Assembly (NCBI GenBank): GCA_050303615.1
Contig: JBNLCC010000153.1
Coordinates: 1-41,464 of the forward strand
Origin: CAZDXJ01 sp050303615
GTDB taxonomy: Bacteria; Pseudomonadota; Gammaproteobacteria; Methylococcales; Methylomonadaceae
Length of the DNA: 41,464 bases
Direction: 5' to 3'
Made by a program: the position numbers and the translations under genes. The notes beneath the pieces are model-generated. The model had not been told where the DNA came from. It did no database searches and saw only the letters and a program-made list of their open reading frames with translations. The number at the start of each line of letters is the position of its first letter. Position 1 is the first letter of the stretch. Below, piece after piece: positions 8,136-16,820 of the stretch.

Positions 8136-9019
8136 GAGATAGCCCCGTATATCAGATAAACACCGCCATAAAACAGCGGAATGGCGGCAATAACACTATC
8201 CATTCTATCTAAGATTCCCCCATGTCCCGGCAAAATGGAACCGGTATCTTTAATGCCGCGTTGTCTTTTTAATAGACTGATATACAAATCGCCATAAATT
8301 GAGACCAAAACGGTCAGGCCGGACAATAACGCAAAGTCCGCCATCACCATCAATGGCGCACTGCCGTAAGCAAATTTCAAATACAGTCCCATAGCGACGA
8401 CACATACTAAGGATGAGAGGACAGCCCCATACAGGCCGGCAATGGTTTTTGCCGGGCTGATTTGGGGTGATAGCTGGGTTTTACCAAATTTTTTCCCGGC
8501 AAAATAGGCCGCTATATCGGCCGCCCAAATCAACAATAAAAAATACATCGTCATTTCGGCGCCGTACAGCATACGCAATCGGGATAAGAACATCCATGCC
8601 GCCCCCAGAATGAACCATCCGGCAAAAATTTTATAACGTTTTTTTATCTCCAACTTTAGCAAGGCGTCGGAAGAATTACGGATTAATATCATAACCAGTA
8701 ACCACCAAAGAACGGGAGGAACCACCGTCCATTCAATAATACCCGACTGTTTTCTGATCTCCGGATAATTAAATAATTGCGCTAATAATTCCAGAAAATC
8801 CGTCCACAAAAAAATGAACAACATAAATATAATCAAGGAAGCCAGGAATAGTATGCGCGGTAGTAATTTGTTAACTCCCGCAAGATTCGACCATTCCCAG
8901 GCCGCAACCAGGAGAATAGCCCCCCAAAGCAAAGAGAAATATTCCGGTTCTAATTTAAAAACTGCCAGGATGACAAGTGGGGCTATTATCGAAGCCGTTA
9001 TTATGCGCTGAAGTAACAT
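8132..9019 (-). CDS. cdsA: Phosphatidate cytidylyltransferase
   Basis: CdsA, 295 residues, makes CDP-diacylglycerol from phosphatidic acid and CTP at the inner membrane, the branch point to all major phospholipids. There are about eight hydrophobic helices through the length. The family signature near the C-terminus is intact: SLLKRQRGIKDTGS followed by LPGHGGILDRMDS, with the Lys-Asp and Asp-Arg-Met-Asp residues expected for metal and CTP binding. It sits 12 bases after uppS and overlaps dxr by four bases. Confidence 0.96.
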   Translation of the reverse strand: MLLQRIITASIIAPLVILAVFKLEPEYFSLLWGAILLVAAWEWSNLAGVNKLLPRILFLASLIIFMLFIFLWTDFLELLAQLFNYPEIRKQSGIIEWTVVPPVLWWLLVMILIRNSSDALLKLEIKKRYKIFAGWFILGAAWMFLSRLRMLYGAEMTMYFLLLIWAADIAAYFAGKKFGKTQLSPQISPAKTIAGLYGAVLSSLVCVVAMGLYLKFAYGSAPLMVMADFALLSGLTVLVSIYGDLYISLLKRQRGIKDTGSILPGHGGILDRMDSVIAAIPLFYGGVYLIYGAIS

Positions 9020-9031
9020 TATGCTTAGTGT

Positions 9032-9793
9032 TTATTGAGTTAACAAAGAAACTTTCTTATTATGGATCTGTTCGCCGGTATGGCCGAATCGCCTCTCTCT
9101 GGACTTAAAGTCGTTTATTGCTTCCTGCAAGGCACGCTTGTCAAAATCGGGCCAAAGCGTAGGTGTAAAATATAATTCCGTATAGGCCAGTTGCCACAAC
9201 AAAAAGTTGCTGATTCTTTTTTCACCGCCGGTTCTAATAAACAGATCAGGTTCCGGCAGACCCGCCGTGGACAAATATCTCTCGATATCGGTCTCCTTAA
9301 CGTTTTGTGTATCCTGCTCCGGATCATTCAACAGTTGCCGCATTGCCTGACACATATCCCAGCGCCCGCCGTAATTAGCTGCAATAACCAAACTCAGGCC
9401 ATTGTTTTTCCGGGTCTGCTGCTCAGCTTGATTTATTTTTTGCTGCAGTTTGGTTGAAAATGCTGTGCGATCACCGATAAAACGGATTCGAATCCCGTTT
9501 TTATCCAGTTTATCGACTTCTCGTTGCAGGGTAGTCATAAATAAATCCATCAATAGTGAAACCTCCTGTTTCGGTCGACGCCAGTTTTCACTGCTAAACG
9601 CAAATAAAGTCAAGACCTCGACGTCCTGTTCCGCACAATATTCGACGATTTGTCTGACCGCCTTCACTCCGGCCTGATGTCCGGCAGCGCGCGGCAAAAA
9701 TTTTTTTTCCGCCCAGCGACCGTTCCCATCCATAATTATGGCAATATGCCGGGGGGTATCATTCATAACAAACAAAGTGTCATCCGAATCCAT
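9032..9793 (-). CDS. uppS: Undecaprenyl pyrophosphate synthase (cis-prenyltransferase)
   Basis: UppS (IspU), 253 residues, extends farnesyl pyrophosphate with IPP to the C55 carrier used for peptidoglycan and surface polysaccharides. The diagnostic motif MDGNGRWA has the catalytic Asp22. Also present are GHQAGVKAVRQIV, FAFSSENWRRP, ANYGGRWDM, and the C-terminal PEPDLFIRTGGEKRISNFLLWQ with ELYF. An internal ATG at codon 10 would match shorter family members, but the first ATG has AGG seven bases upstream, so I keep it. The gene stands between frr and cdsA. Confidence 0.97.
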   Translation of the reverse strand: MDSDDTLFVMNDTPRHIAIIMDGNGRWAEKKFLPRAAGHQAGVKAVRQIVEYCAEQDVEVLTLFAFSSENWRRPKQEVSLLMDLFMTTLQREVDKLDKNGIRIRFIGDRTAFSTKLQQKINQAEQQTRKNNGLSLVIAANYGGRWDMCQAMRQLLNDPEQDTQNVKETDIERYLSTAGLPEPDLFIRTGGEKRISNFLLWQLAYTELYFTPTLWPDFDKRALQEAINDFKSRERRFGHTGEQIHNKKVSLLTQ

Positions 9794-9829
9794 GTCCGTA
9801 CCTGCAAGGCTAATTTATCGGCAATAAAT

Positions 9830-10387
9830 TTATAGTGACAGCAAATCAGCTTCCTTCTCCTCCAAAAGCCTTTCCACATCTTTTATATATTGGTCCGTTA
9901 ACTTTTGAATTTTTTCTTCCCCGGCATGGGCTTCATCTTCACCGATCATTTTTTCTTTCAATGCTTCCTTTATTTCCGAATTTGCATCCCGGCGGATGTT
10001 ACGAATAGCCACTCTACTGTTTTCCGCTTCGTGCTTAACCAGTTTAACCAGATCCCGGCGGCGTTCTTCGGTCAACGGCGGCAAAGGAATACGTATTACG
10101 CTACCGCTGGTAGCCGGATTTAATCCCAAATCCGAGGTCAGTATAGCTTTTTCTATTGTCGGCACCATACTTTTTTCCCACGGCGTAACAGTCAATGTCC
10201 GAGAATCTTCCACTGCAACATTGGCAACCTGAGACAACGGCGTATCAGAACCATAATAGGAAACAATTATCTGATCCAAAAGACTGGGATGTGCTCTTCC
10301 GGTTCGAATTTTGGCAAATTCGCTTTTAAGCGCCTCAATGCTTTTACTCATCCGGGTCGAAGCATTCTGTTGAATATCGCTGATCAT
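9830..10387 (-). CDS. frr: Ribosome recycling factor
   Basis: RRF, 185 residues, the same length as in E. coli. With EF-G it splits post-termination ribosomes. The sequence begins MISDIQQNASTRMSKSIEALK and carries the conserved RTGRAHPSLLD and the C-terminal helix-bundle segment IPLPPLTEERRRDLVK. Eight codons upstream remain open (TTAAAAGAGGAATGGTAATG). I chose the second ATG, at 10387, because GAGGA lies six bases before it, while the first ATG (10393) abuts that site. Thirteen bases separate it from pyrH. Confidence 0.97.
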   Translation of the reverse strand: MISDIQQNASTRMSKSIEALKSEFAKIRTGRAHPSLLDQIIVSYYGSDTPLSQVANVAVEDSRTLTVTPWEKSMVPTIEKAILTSDLGLNPATSGSVIRIPLPPLTEERRRDLVKLVKHEAENSRVAIRNIRRDANSEIKEALKEKMIGEDEAHAGEEKIQKLTDQYIKDVERLLEEKEADLLSL

Positions 10388-10400
10388 TACCATTCCTCTT

Positions 10401-11117
10401 TTAAGTTTCAACCAGAGAACCGATATCCGCGCCCCGCATCAAACGCATAATCGCTCCCTGTTCAAAAATATTCATTACCCGCATCGGCACCTTGTTATCA
10501 CGACATAAAACCAGTGCCGTGGCATCCATCACATTCAAACGCTGATCCAGCGCCTGATCATAAGTTAACCGAGGATAAAATACGGCATCCGGCACTTTCT
10601 CCGGATCAGCCGAATAAATACCTTTTACTTTTGTTGCTTTGATCATCAATTCCGCTTCAATCTCGATAGCTCTAAGGCTTGCCGCGGAATCGGTAGTAAA
10701 AAAAGGATTGCCTGTTCCGGCAGCAAAAATAACCACTCGGCCTTTCTCCAAGTGCCTCACTGCCCGACGTCGGATATAGTCCTCGCAAACCTGGTTAATT
10801 TTAAGCGCGGACATCACCCGCACTTGCTGCCCCATATACTCAAGTGCGTCCTGCAAGGCAAGCGCATTGATAACGGTGGCAAGCATCCCCATTTGGTCGC
10901 TGGTTACTCTGTCCAGTCCTTCCGAGGCTTTTTCCGCTCCCCTCAGGATATTACCGCCCCCTATAACCAGGCCCACTTGAATCCCGGCATCGCACAGTTC
11001 CTTAATCTCCATCGCCAAACGCTTAAGGATAGCGGCATCAATGCTTCCGCCGCTATCGCTCATCAGAGCTTCTCCGCTGAGCTTAAGTAAAATTCTTCGA
11101 CAAATCAGTTCCGTCAT
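10401..11117 (-). CDS. pyrH: UMP kinase
   Basis: Bacterial hexameric UMP kinase of the amino acid kinase fold, 238 residues from the chosen start (E. coli 241). It phosphorylates UMP to UDP and in E. coli is controlled by GTP and UTP. Motifs seen: RRILLKLSGEALM, VGLVIGGGNILRG, DQMGMLATVINALALQDAL, and VIFAAGTGNPFFTTDSAA. Upstream in-frame codons reach 11150, but ATG 11117 has AGG six bases before it and gives the family-typical N-terminus. The 111-base gap from tsf has no clear terminator, so read-through from the rpsB promoter is likely. Confidence 0.97.
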   Translation of the reverse strand: MTELICRRILLKLSGEALMSDSGGSIDAAILKRLAMEIKELCDAGIQVGLVIGGGNILRGAEKASEGLDRVTSDQMGMLATVINALALQDALEYMGQQVRVMSALKINQVCEDYIRRRAVRHLEKGRVVIFAAGTGNPFFTTDSAASLRAIEIEAELMIKATKVKGIYSADPEKVPDAVFYPRLTYDQALDQRLNVMDATALVLCRDNKVPMRVMNIFEQGAIMRLMRGADIGSLVET

Positions 11118-11228
11118 TTTAGCCTGCATGCATTTTGGTAAAAGGGACAATGGGGGCTCAACCGAATTAACCGGTTTATCATCAAATCGATATATCCGGC
11201 AAAGCCACCCACTATCAGTTAACTTACG

Positions 11229-12110
11229 TCATCCACCTCTAACTTGCGCCATAACCTCTTCGGCAAAATTTTCCTCTTTTTTCTCAATGCCTTCGCCGAC
11301 TTCATAGCGGGAAAACTTGAGTACCGAAACACCGTCGTTCTCAAGCAGTTTTCCCACTGTAACATCGGGATCTTTAATAAACGGTTGGCCCAATAAAGTC
11401 ACTTCAGACAAATATTTTTTGATGCGGCCTTCGATCATTTTTTCAATAATCGCTTCCGGTTTTCCACTCTCTTTAGCCTGAACGGTAAAAATTTCTCTTT
11501 CTTTTGCGATCAATTCAGCAGGAACATCCGCTTCACTGACACAAATTGGATTACTTGCCGCAATATGCATTGCAACATCTTTACCCAATTCATCGTTACG
11601 TTGCGACAATGCAACAATAACACCGATGCGACTACCATGCAGATAACAGCCTGTACCGCCGTCCGGCGATGAGAATCTCTCAAAACGGCGCACAGAGATA
11701 TTTTCACCCAATTTAGCGATCAATCCACGACGCGATTCATCGACGGTATTGCCGCTTGCCAGAGTCATGCCCATCAATTGCTCAACGGAAGCGACATCGG
11801 ATTGCAGCACAATATCCGCAATTTCATCCACAAACGCCGAAAAATCATCGCCTTTGGATACAAAATCCGTTTCGCTGTTCACTTCAACCATGGCCGCCGA
11901 TTTGCCGTCATCGCTGACCTTCACGCCTATACGCCCATCAGCGGCAGTGCGTCCTGATTTTTTATCCGCTTTTGCCAAACCTGATTTACGCATCTGCTCA
12001 ATGGCCAGTTCCAGATCGCCGCCGGCCTCAACTAATGCTTTTTTACATTCCATCATGCCGGAACCCGTTCTCTCACGCAATTCCTTAACCATCGCTGCCG
12101 TAATACTCAT
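11229..12110 (-). CDS. tsf: Elongation factor Ts
   Basis: EF-Ts, 293 residues, nucleotide-exchange factor for EF-Tu. The N-terminal UBA-like region carries VKELRERTGSGMMECKKAL, and the exchange core includes NSETDFV (the TDFV motif that contacts EF-Tu) at about residues 78-84. The C-terminal dimerisation-like domain and the tail VGEGIEKKEENFAEEV are present. It follows rpsB on the minus strand across a 107-base gap that contains an attenuator hairpin. Confidence 0.97.
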   Translation of the reverse strand: MSITAAMVKELRERTGSGMMECKKALVEAGGDLELAIEQMRKSGLAKADKKSGRTAADGRIGVKVSDDGKSAAMVEVNSETDFVSKGDDFSAFVDEIADIVLQSDVASVEQLMGMTLASGNTVDESRRGLIAKLGENISVRRFERFSSPDGGTGCYLHGSRIGVIVALSQRNDELGKDVAMHIAASNPICVSEADVPAELIAKEREIFTVQAKESGKPEAIIEKMIEGRIKKYLSEVTLLGQPFIKDPDVTVGKLLENDGVSVLKFSRYEVGEGIEKKEENFAEEVMAQVRGG

Positions 12111-12135
12111 TTACTTTTTACCTCAACTTCTTATC

Positions 12136-12165
12136 TATAAAAACGCCCCCAAGAAGGAGGCGTTT
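12136..12165 (-). terminator. rpsB-tsf intergenic attenuator
   Basis: On the minus strand AAACGCCTCC, loop TTCTT, then GGGGGCGTTT forms a ten-pair stem (one G-U wobble) and runs straight into TTTTTA. This is the clearest intrinsic terminator in the window. Lying between rpsB and tsf, it probably reduces rather than abolishes downstream transcription, because the rest of the operon follows. Confidence 0.8.
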
Positions 12166-12217
12166 GCATGTCCTGATTAAATAATCACTATGCCCGAAAC
12201 CGTCGGCACAAAGTCAA

Positions 12218-12976
12218 TTACTCTTCGCTACCTACTGGCTCAGCTTCTTCCTCGACAAAATCGTCCGCTGCTGCGGCAGCAATATCCAATCCCGCGGTTT
12301 TAGCTTCCAATACGGAAGCGGAAGCGGCCTGGCAATATAATTTCACCGCTCTGATCGAATCATCATTCCCTGGAATGATGTAGTCGATATTGTCCGGCGA
12401 ATTATTGGTATCTACCACACCGACGACCGGTATACCCAGTTTCTTGGCTTCGGAAACGGCATTCTTTTCGTAACCGACATCCAACACGAAAAGCACATCG
12501 GGAATACCTTTCATATCTTTAATGCCGCCCAGGCTGCGTTCGAGTTTTTCCAACTCACGCTCCATGCCTAGTGCTTCTTTTTTATTGAAGCGCTGGTATA
12601 AACTGCCGTCCGCTTTCATCGCCTCAAGCTCCTTCAGGCGATTAATCGATTTTTTGATAGTTTTGAAATTGGTCAACATACCGCCTAGCCAGCGATGGTT
12701 CACATAGGGCATACCGCAACGCTTTGCCTCTTCGGCAACTGTCTTGCGTGCCGCTTTTTTTGTGCCCACAAACAAAATATTACCTTTGTTTGCCGTCATC
12801 TGTCCCAGATAATTCATTGCGTCATTAAATAACGGCAATGTTTTCTCCAGGTTTACGATATGAATTTTACTGCGCGCACCGAAAATGTATGGAGCCATTT
12901 TCGGATTCCAGTAACGCGTCTGATGGCCAAAATGAACGCCCGATTCCAACATTTGGCGCATTGATACTGCTGACAT
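12218..12976 (-). CDS. rpsB: 30S ribosomal protein S2
   Basis: S2, 252 residues, an essential 30S protein near the S1 docking site. The start MSAVSMRQMLESGVHFGHQTRYWNP is typical and is preceded by TTTAGGAG, a strong ribosome site. Other family segments include KIHIVNLEKTLPLF, FVGTKKAAR, NHRWLGGMLTNFKTI, GIPDVLFVLDVGYE and VGVVDTNNSPDNIDYIIPGNDD. The acidic tail FVEEEAEPVGSEE is a lineage-variable extension. It is the first gene of the long operon and likely autoregulated through its leader. Confidence 0.98.
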   Translation of the reverse strand: MSAVSMRQMLESGVHFGHQTRYWNPKMAPYIFGARSKIHIVNLEKTLPLFNDAMNYLGQMTANKGNILFVGTKKAARKTVAEEAKRCGMPYVNHRWLGGMLTNFKTIKKSINRLKELEAMKADGSLYQRFNKKEALGMERELEKLERSLGGIKDMKGIPDVLFVLDVGYEKNAVSEAKKLGIPVVGVVDTNNSPDNIDYIIPGNDDSIRAVKLYCQAASASVLEAKTAGLDIAAAAADDFVEEEAEPVGSEE

Positions 12977-13052
12977 TGTTTTCTCCTAAATAATAATCGC
13001 CGACTGCCTTAAACTTCACAGTTGCGATTTGGGTTACGCCTCCACCCACCCC

Positions 13053-13092
13053 GTTTGGCAACCGAATTTCAAAAAACGGCACCCTACCAAAC
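13053..13092 (-). promoter_or_regulatory. Structured rpsB leader hairpin
   Basis: In the minus-strand leader, GTTTGG (13087-13092) pairs with CCAAAC (13053-13058), with further partial pairing of GTGCCG and CGGTTGCC inside. A GGGT...ACCC helix can form closer to the ribosome site. In gammaproteobacteria the rpsB leader is a known S2-binding autoregulatory region; assignment here is by position and foldability, not by a matched model. Confidence 0.5.
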
Positions 13093-13134
13093 GTTCCGGT
13101 TAGGTGTGAGTATTTATACAAAAATGAACTTGTC

Positions 13135-13163
13135 TTTATACCACAATTTACTTTTTACAACAA
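13135..13163 (-). promoter_or_regulatory. Probable rpsB operon promoter
   Basis: On the minus strand TTGTTG (13158-13163) and TATAAA (13135-13140) are separated by exactly 17 bases. Transcription would start near 13128, giving a leader of about 150 bases before the S2 start codon, a length that fits a regulated ribosomal-protein leader. The 330-base interval between rpsB and map is otherwise free of genes. Confidence 0.5.
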
Positions 13164-13309
13164 TCAAAACTCTGTTAAACTCTCACTATTCAATAAGATA
13201 TCCAGTCCTTAATTTTACAACCTATCCGAGAGTAAAAGTCTTCTGTGGTTAAAGCCTACTGAACAAAACGGTTTCCCAAAGCATATACACTAAATTGCAT
13301 TCAATCTTC

Positions 13310-14074
13310 ATGAGTATCTTGATTAAAACAAACGCCGAAATCCAAAAAATGCGCATCGCCGGCAAACTTGCCGCGGAAGTCCTGGAAATGATAGCCCCCT
13401 ACGTTGTTCCCGACGTCAGCACCGATGAACTCAATCAAATTTGCCACGATTATATTGTCAACGAACAACAAGCGATTCCGGCGCCCTTGAATTACCGTGG
13501 TTTTCCAAAATCGATTTGCACTTCAGTCAACCACCAGGTCTGCCACGGCATTCCCAGTGCCAAAAAATTAAAAAACGGCGACATTGTAAATATTGATATT
13601 ACAATTATCAAGGACGGCTATCACGGCGACACCAGCAAAATGTTTTTTGTCGGCGATGTGGCTCCGTATGCCAAAAGGCTCGCTATAATAACCCGGGAAG
13701 CGATGTATCTCGGCATCGAACAAGTCAAGCCGGGGGCCACATTGGGCGACATCGGCAGAGCCATTCAAAAACACGCTGAATCGAATCGGTATTCGGTCGT
13801 ACGTGAATTTTGCGGACATGGTATCGGTAAAAACTTTCATGAGGAACCGCAAGTTTTACATTACGGGAAAGCGGGTCAAGGCGCAATTTTACAAGCAGGC
13901 ATGACTTTCACTATTGAGCCGATGATCAACATCGGCAAGCGCTACGTTAAAGTCCTCTCCGATGGTTGGACAGCAGTCACCAAAGACCGCAGCCTCTCAG
14001 CCCAATGGGAACATACCATTCTGGTTACCGAGAACGGACACGAAATATTGACTTTACGCAAAGAGGAAATGTGA
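13310..14074 (+). CDS. map: Type I methionine aminopeptidase
   Basis: MetAP, 254 residues, removes the initiator Met from nascent proteins. Typical blocks: IKTNAEIQKMRIAGKLAAEVLEMI, then the dimetal ligands in NIDITIIKDGYHGDTSKMF (two Asp), the His in EFCGHGIGKNFHEEP, the Glu in FTIEPM, and the last Glu in SAQWEHTILVTENG. The start is ATG 13310; an in-frame ATG 15 bases upstream would add an atypical MHSIF. Divergent from rpsB and overlapping glnD by four bases. The map-rpsB head-to-head arrangement is common in gammaproteobacteria. Confidence 0.97.
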   Translation: MSILIKTNAEIQKMRIAGKLAAEVLEMIAPYVVPDVSTDELNQICHDYIVNEQQAIPAPLNYRGFPKSICTSVNHQVCHGIPSAKKLKNGDIVNIDITIIKDGYHGDTSKMFFVGDVAPYAKRLAIITREAMYLGIEQVKPGATLGDIGRAIQKHAESNRYSVVREFCGHGIGKNFHEEPQVLHYGKAGQGAILQAGMTFTIEPMINIGKRYVKVLSDGWTAVTKDRSLSAQWEHTILVTENGHEILTLRKEEM

Positions 14075-16707
14075 TCAAAACCGTCGACAACGCAAAACAA
14101 TTGGATTTAATTAACTGCTCGGATAAGCACATAAAGTTCAAGCAGCTTATTAAACAAAAAAATCAGGAATTAAATCAACGTTTCGACCCGCAACAGCCGG
14201 TATCGCATCTTATTCGTGAAAAAGCGGATTTTATCGATGAAATTTTGATCATAGGCTGGAAACACTTCCTCGGGGAGCAGGCTGACCGGCTCTGCCTCAT
14301 TGCTGTCGGCGGTTACGGAAGAAGAGAACTGTTTCCGCATTCGGATATCGACATCCTGATCCTGTTAAACAGTACGGAACACGAGCAATATGCCGAATTA
14401 CTGGCAAATTTTTTCACATTTCTCTGGGATATCGGTCTAAAGCTCGGCCAAAGTGTCCGTACCATTGAACAATGTGTCCAGGCAGCAGGCGAGGATCAAA
14501 CCATCATGACCGGCTTACTGGAATCGCGTTTAATTGAAGGCAATGCGGCACTTTTTGAAACACTAAAAAAACAAACGACTTCGGACAAAATTTGGCCGTC
14601 CGACCTTTTTTTTAAGGCAAAGATGGCCGAACAAAAACAACGTTACCTTAAATTCCATGAAACTGCTTATAATCTCGAACCCAATATCAAAGAAGGTCCC
14701 GGCGGACTTCGGGATATGCAGATCATAGCCTGGGTTTTCAAACATCATTACAATTCATCAACGCTCAAGGAATTGATCAAGTTCGGGTTTCTGCCCGAAT
14801 CCGAATACAATGAACTGGTTTCGGCGTTACAAACGCTCTGGAAAATCCGATACGCGCTACATGTCTTAACCGGACGCGGCGAAGACAGATTGTTATTTGA
14901 TTATCAGCGGGAGTTAGCTGAATGGTTCGGCTTTACCGACGATCCCTACAGCCAGGGCATTGAACAGTTCATGCAGTATTATTACAAAACCGTCGTGGGC
15001 CTGGAGCGCCTTAACGAAATGCTGCTGCAACTGTTTAACGAAAGGTTTATCAACGGCGGAAAATCAAACGAAATCAGCCCGATCAATTTCAACTTTAATT
15101 CGATCGGCGGTTATTTGGAAGCAGCCAATGAAAATGTTTTTCGGCAAAATCCCTTGGCTATGCTGGAAATTTTTTTATTACAGCAGCAGATTTCCTCGAT
15201 CAAAGGCATCCGCGCCACAACCATTCGCCTGATACGTAAGAACCTGTTTCTAATCGACAATAATTTTCGCCAAAATACCAATGCCCGCCGGATTTTCATC
15301 GACATACTCCGCCAGCCGCGCGGTATTACCGGCGCATTAAGGTCCATGAACCGATATGGCGTTTTAGCTGCTTACCTGCCGAGTTTCGCGCATATTGTTG
15401 CACGCATGCAGTATGACTTATTCCATATTTATACCGTTGATGAACATACCTTGTTTGTCGTCAGGAATTTACGGCGCTTTTCGCTGCAGAAACATTACCA
15501 CGAACTACCTTTCTGCAATGATATTTTTCGCCTGATAACCAAACCGGATGTGCTCTATATTGCCGGTTTATTCCATGATATTGCCAAGGGAAAAAAAGGC
15601 GATCACTCAAAATTAGGGGCACAGATAGCACTTGAGTTCTGCAATCAGCACCGGTTGTCGGACCACGACACCAAACTGGTGACTTGGTTGGTACGGCATC
15701 ATTTGATTATGTCGATGACCGCTCAGCGCAAGGATATCAGCGACCTTGAGGTCATACATGACTTTGCCCGGCGAATCGGCAGCATTGAATATCTCAATTA
15801 TCTCTACTTGCTGACCGTTGCAGACATTCGCGCCACCAATCCTGATTTATGGAATTCCTGGAAAGATACCTTATTGAAAGAGCTCTATATTGCAACCCAT
15901 CAAGCATTGCATCGCGGCCTGCAAAATCCCGTAGCAATACAGGACAAACTCAGTGAAACGAAAAAAGAGGCGACTCACGAACTGATCTCGCTAGGCATCC
16001 AGCCGGCTACGATTAAACGGGCCTGGCAATTCCTGAACGATGATTACTTCCTCAGATATTCCGCCGACGAAATTGTCTGGCACACGATTGCCATCGCTTC
16101 CTCCGAACAAAACGAATTACCGCTGGTCTTGTTGAGGCCCCAGACGCAACGCGGCAGCGCGGAGGTATTTATATATGCCAAAAACGAAAATCATATTTTC
16201 TCTCTCAGCACTGCCACTTTGGATCAGCTAGGGTTAACCATCCTTGACGCAAGAATTATTACAACCAGTGACGACTACATTTTAAATAGCTTCCAAGTAT
16301 TGGAACAATCCGGTGGCCCGATTAACGATTTATTTAGGGAAATTCATATTTGTTCGGCGCTGCGAAAAAACCTGATCCAGCGAACAGTCAAAACACAACG
16401 CAATCTGCACCACCTTTCCAGGCAAGCGAAGCATTTCCCGATTTCCACTCACATCAATTTTCACAATGACCCGCATAACCGGCAAACCATATTGGAACTG
16501 ATTGCTACCGACCGTGCCGGGTTATTATCCAAGGTGGGGAAAGCATTTCGCCGCCAAGACATCACACTGTATAACGCAAAAATCACGACCATCGGCAGTC
16601 GCGTTGAAGACATGTTTTATATCACGGACGCCCAATCGGAAAAAATCCTTGACCACCAAAAACAGGAACAATTACGCAACGAAATACTGGAAATATTGGA
16701 AAATTAA
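14071..16707 (+). CDS. glnD: PII uridylyltransferase/uridylyl-removing enzyme
   Basis: GlnD, 878 residues from a GTG start (E. coli 890). It senses glutamine and adds or removes UMP on PII proteins, setting nitrogen control of glutamine synthetase. The nucleotidyltransferase core has GGYGRRELFPHSDIDILIL with Gly80, Gly81, Asp92 and Asp94. The uridylyl-removing HD domain has GLFHDIAKGKKGDHS (His502, Asp503). Two C-terminal ACT domains occupy roughly 695-770 and 800-878, the second beginning TILELIATDRAGLLSKVGKAF. GTG 14071 overlaps the map stop (GTGA) and has GAGG four bases upstream, so its translation is probably coupled to map. No glnB is present here. Confidence 0.96.
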   Translation: MIKTVDNAKQLDLINCSDKHIKFKQLIKQKNQELNQRFDPQQPVSHLIREKADFIDEILIIGWKHFLGEQADRLCLIAVGGYGRRELFPHSDIDILILLNSTEHEQYAELLANFFTFLWDIGLKLGQSVRTIEQCVQAAGEDQTIMTGLLESRLIEGNAALFETLKKQTTSDKIWPSDLFFKAKMAEQKQRYLKFHETAYNLEPNIKEGPGGLRDMQIIAWVFKHHYNSSTLKELIKFGFLPESEYNELVSALQTLWKIRYALHVLTGRGEDRLLFDYQRELAEWFGFTDDPYSQGIEQFMQYYYKTVVGLERLNEMLLQLFNERFINGGKSNEISPINFNFNSIGGYLEAANENVFRQNPLAMLEIFLLQQQISSIKGIRATTIRLIRKNLFLIDNNFRQNTNARRIFIDILRQPRGITGALRSMNRYGVLAAYLPSFAHIVARMQYDLFHIYTVDEHTLFVVRNLRRFSLQKHYHELPFCNDIFRLITKPDVLYIAGLFHDIAKGKKGDHSKLGAQIALEFCNQHRLSDHDTKLVTWLVRHHLIMSMTAQRKDISDLEVIHDFARRIGSIEYLNYLYLLTVADIRATNPDLWNSWKDTLLKELYIATHQALHRGLQNPVAIQDKLSETKKEATHELISLGIQPATIKRAWQFLNDDYFLRYSADEIVWHTIAIASSEQNELPLVLLRPQTQRGSAEVFIYAKNENHIFSLSTATLDQLGLTILDARIITTSDDYILNSFQVLEQSGGPINDLFREIHICSALRKNLIQRTVKTQRNLHHLSRQAKHFPISTHINFHNDPHNRQTILELIATDRAGLLSKVGKAFRRQDITLYNAKITTIGSRVEDMFYITDAQSEKILDHQKQEQLRNEILEILEN

Positions 16708-16820
16708 CGCAGCAACAGAGTTCCATGAAGCAGTTCGGCAAATGAGTGGAAACCGAAAACCCGCATCGCCGGCATAGCCAATCAAGTGACACAAAACCAA
16801 ACACGCCACGCTACCAGCCT

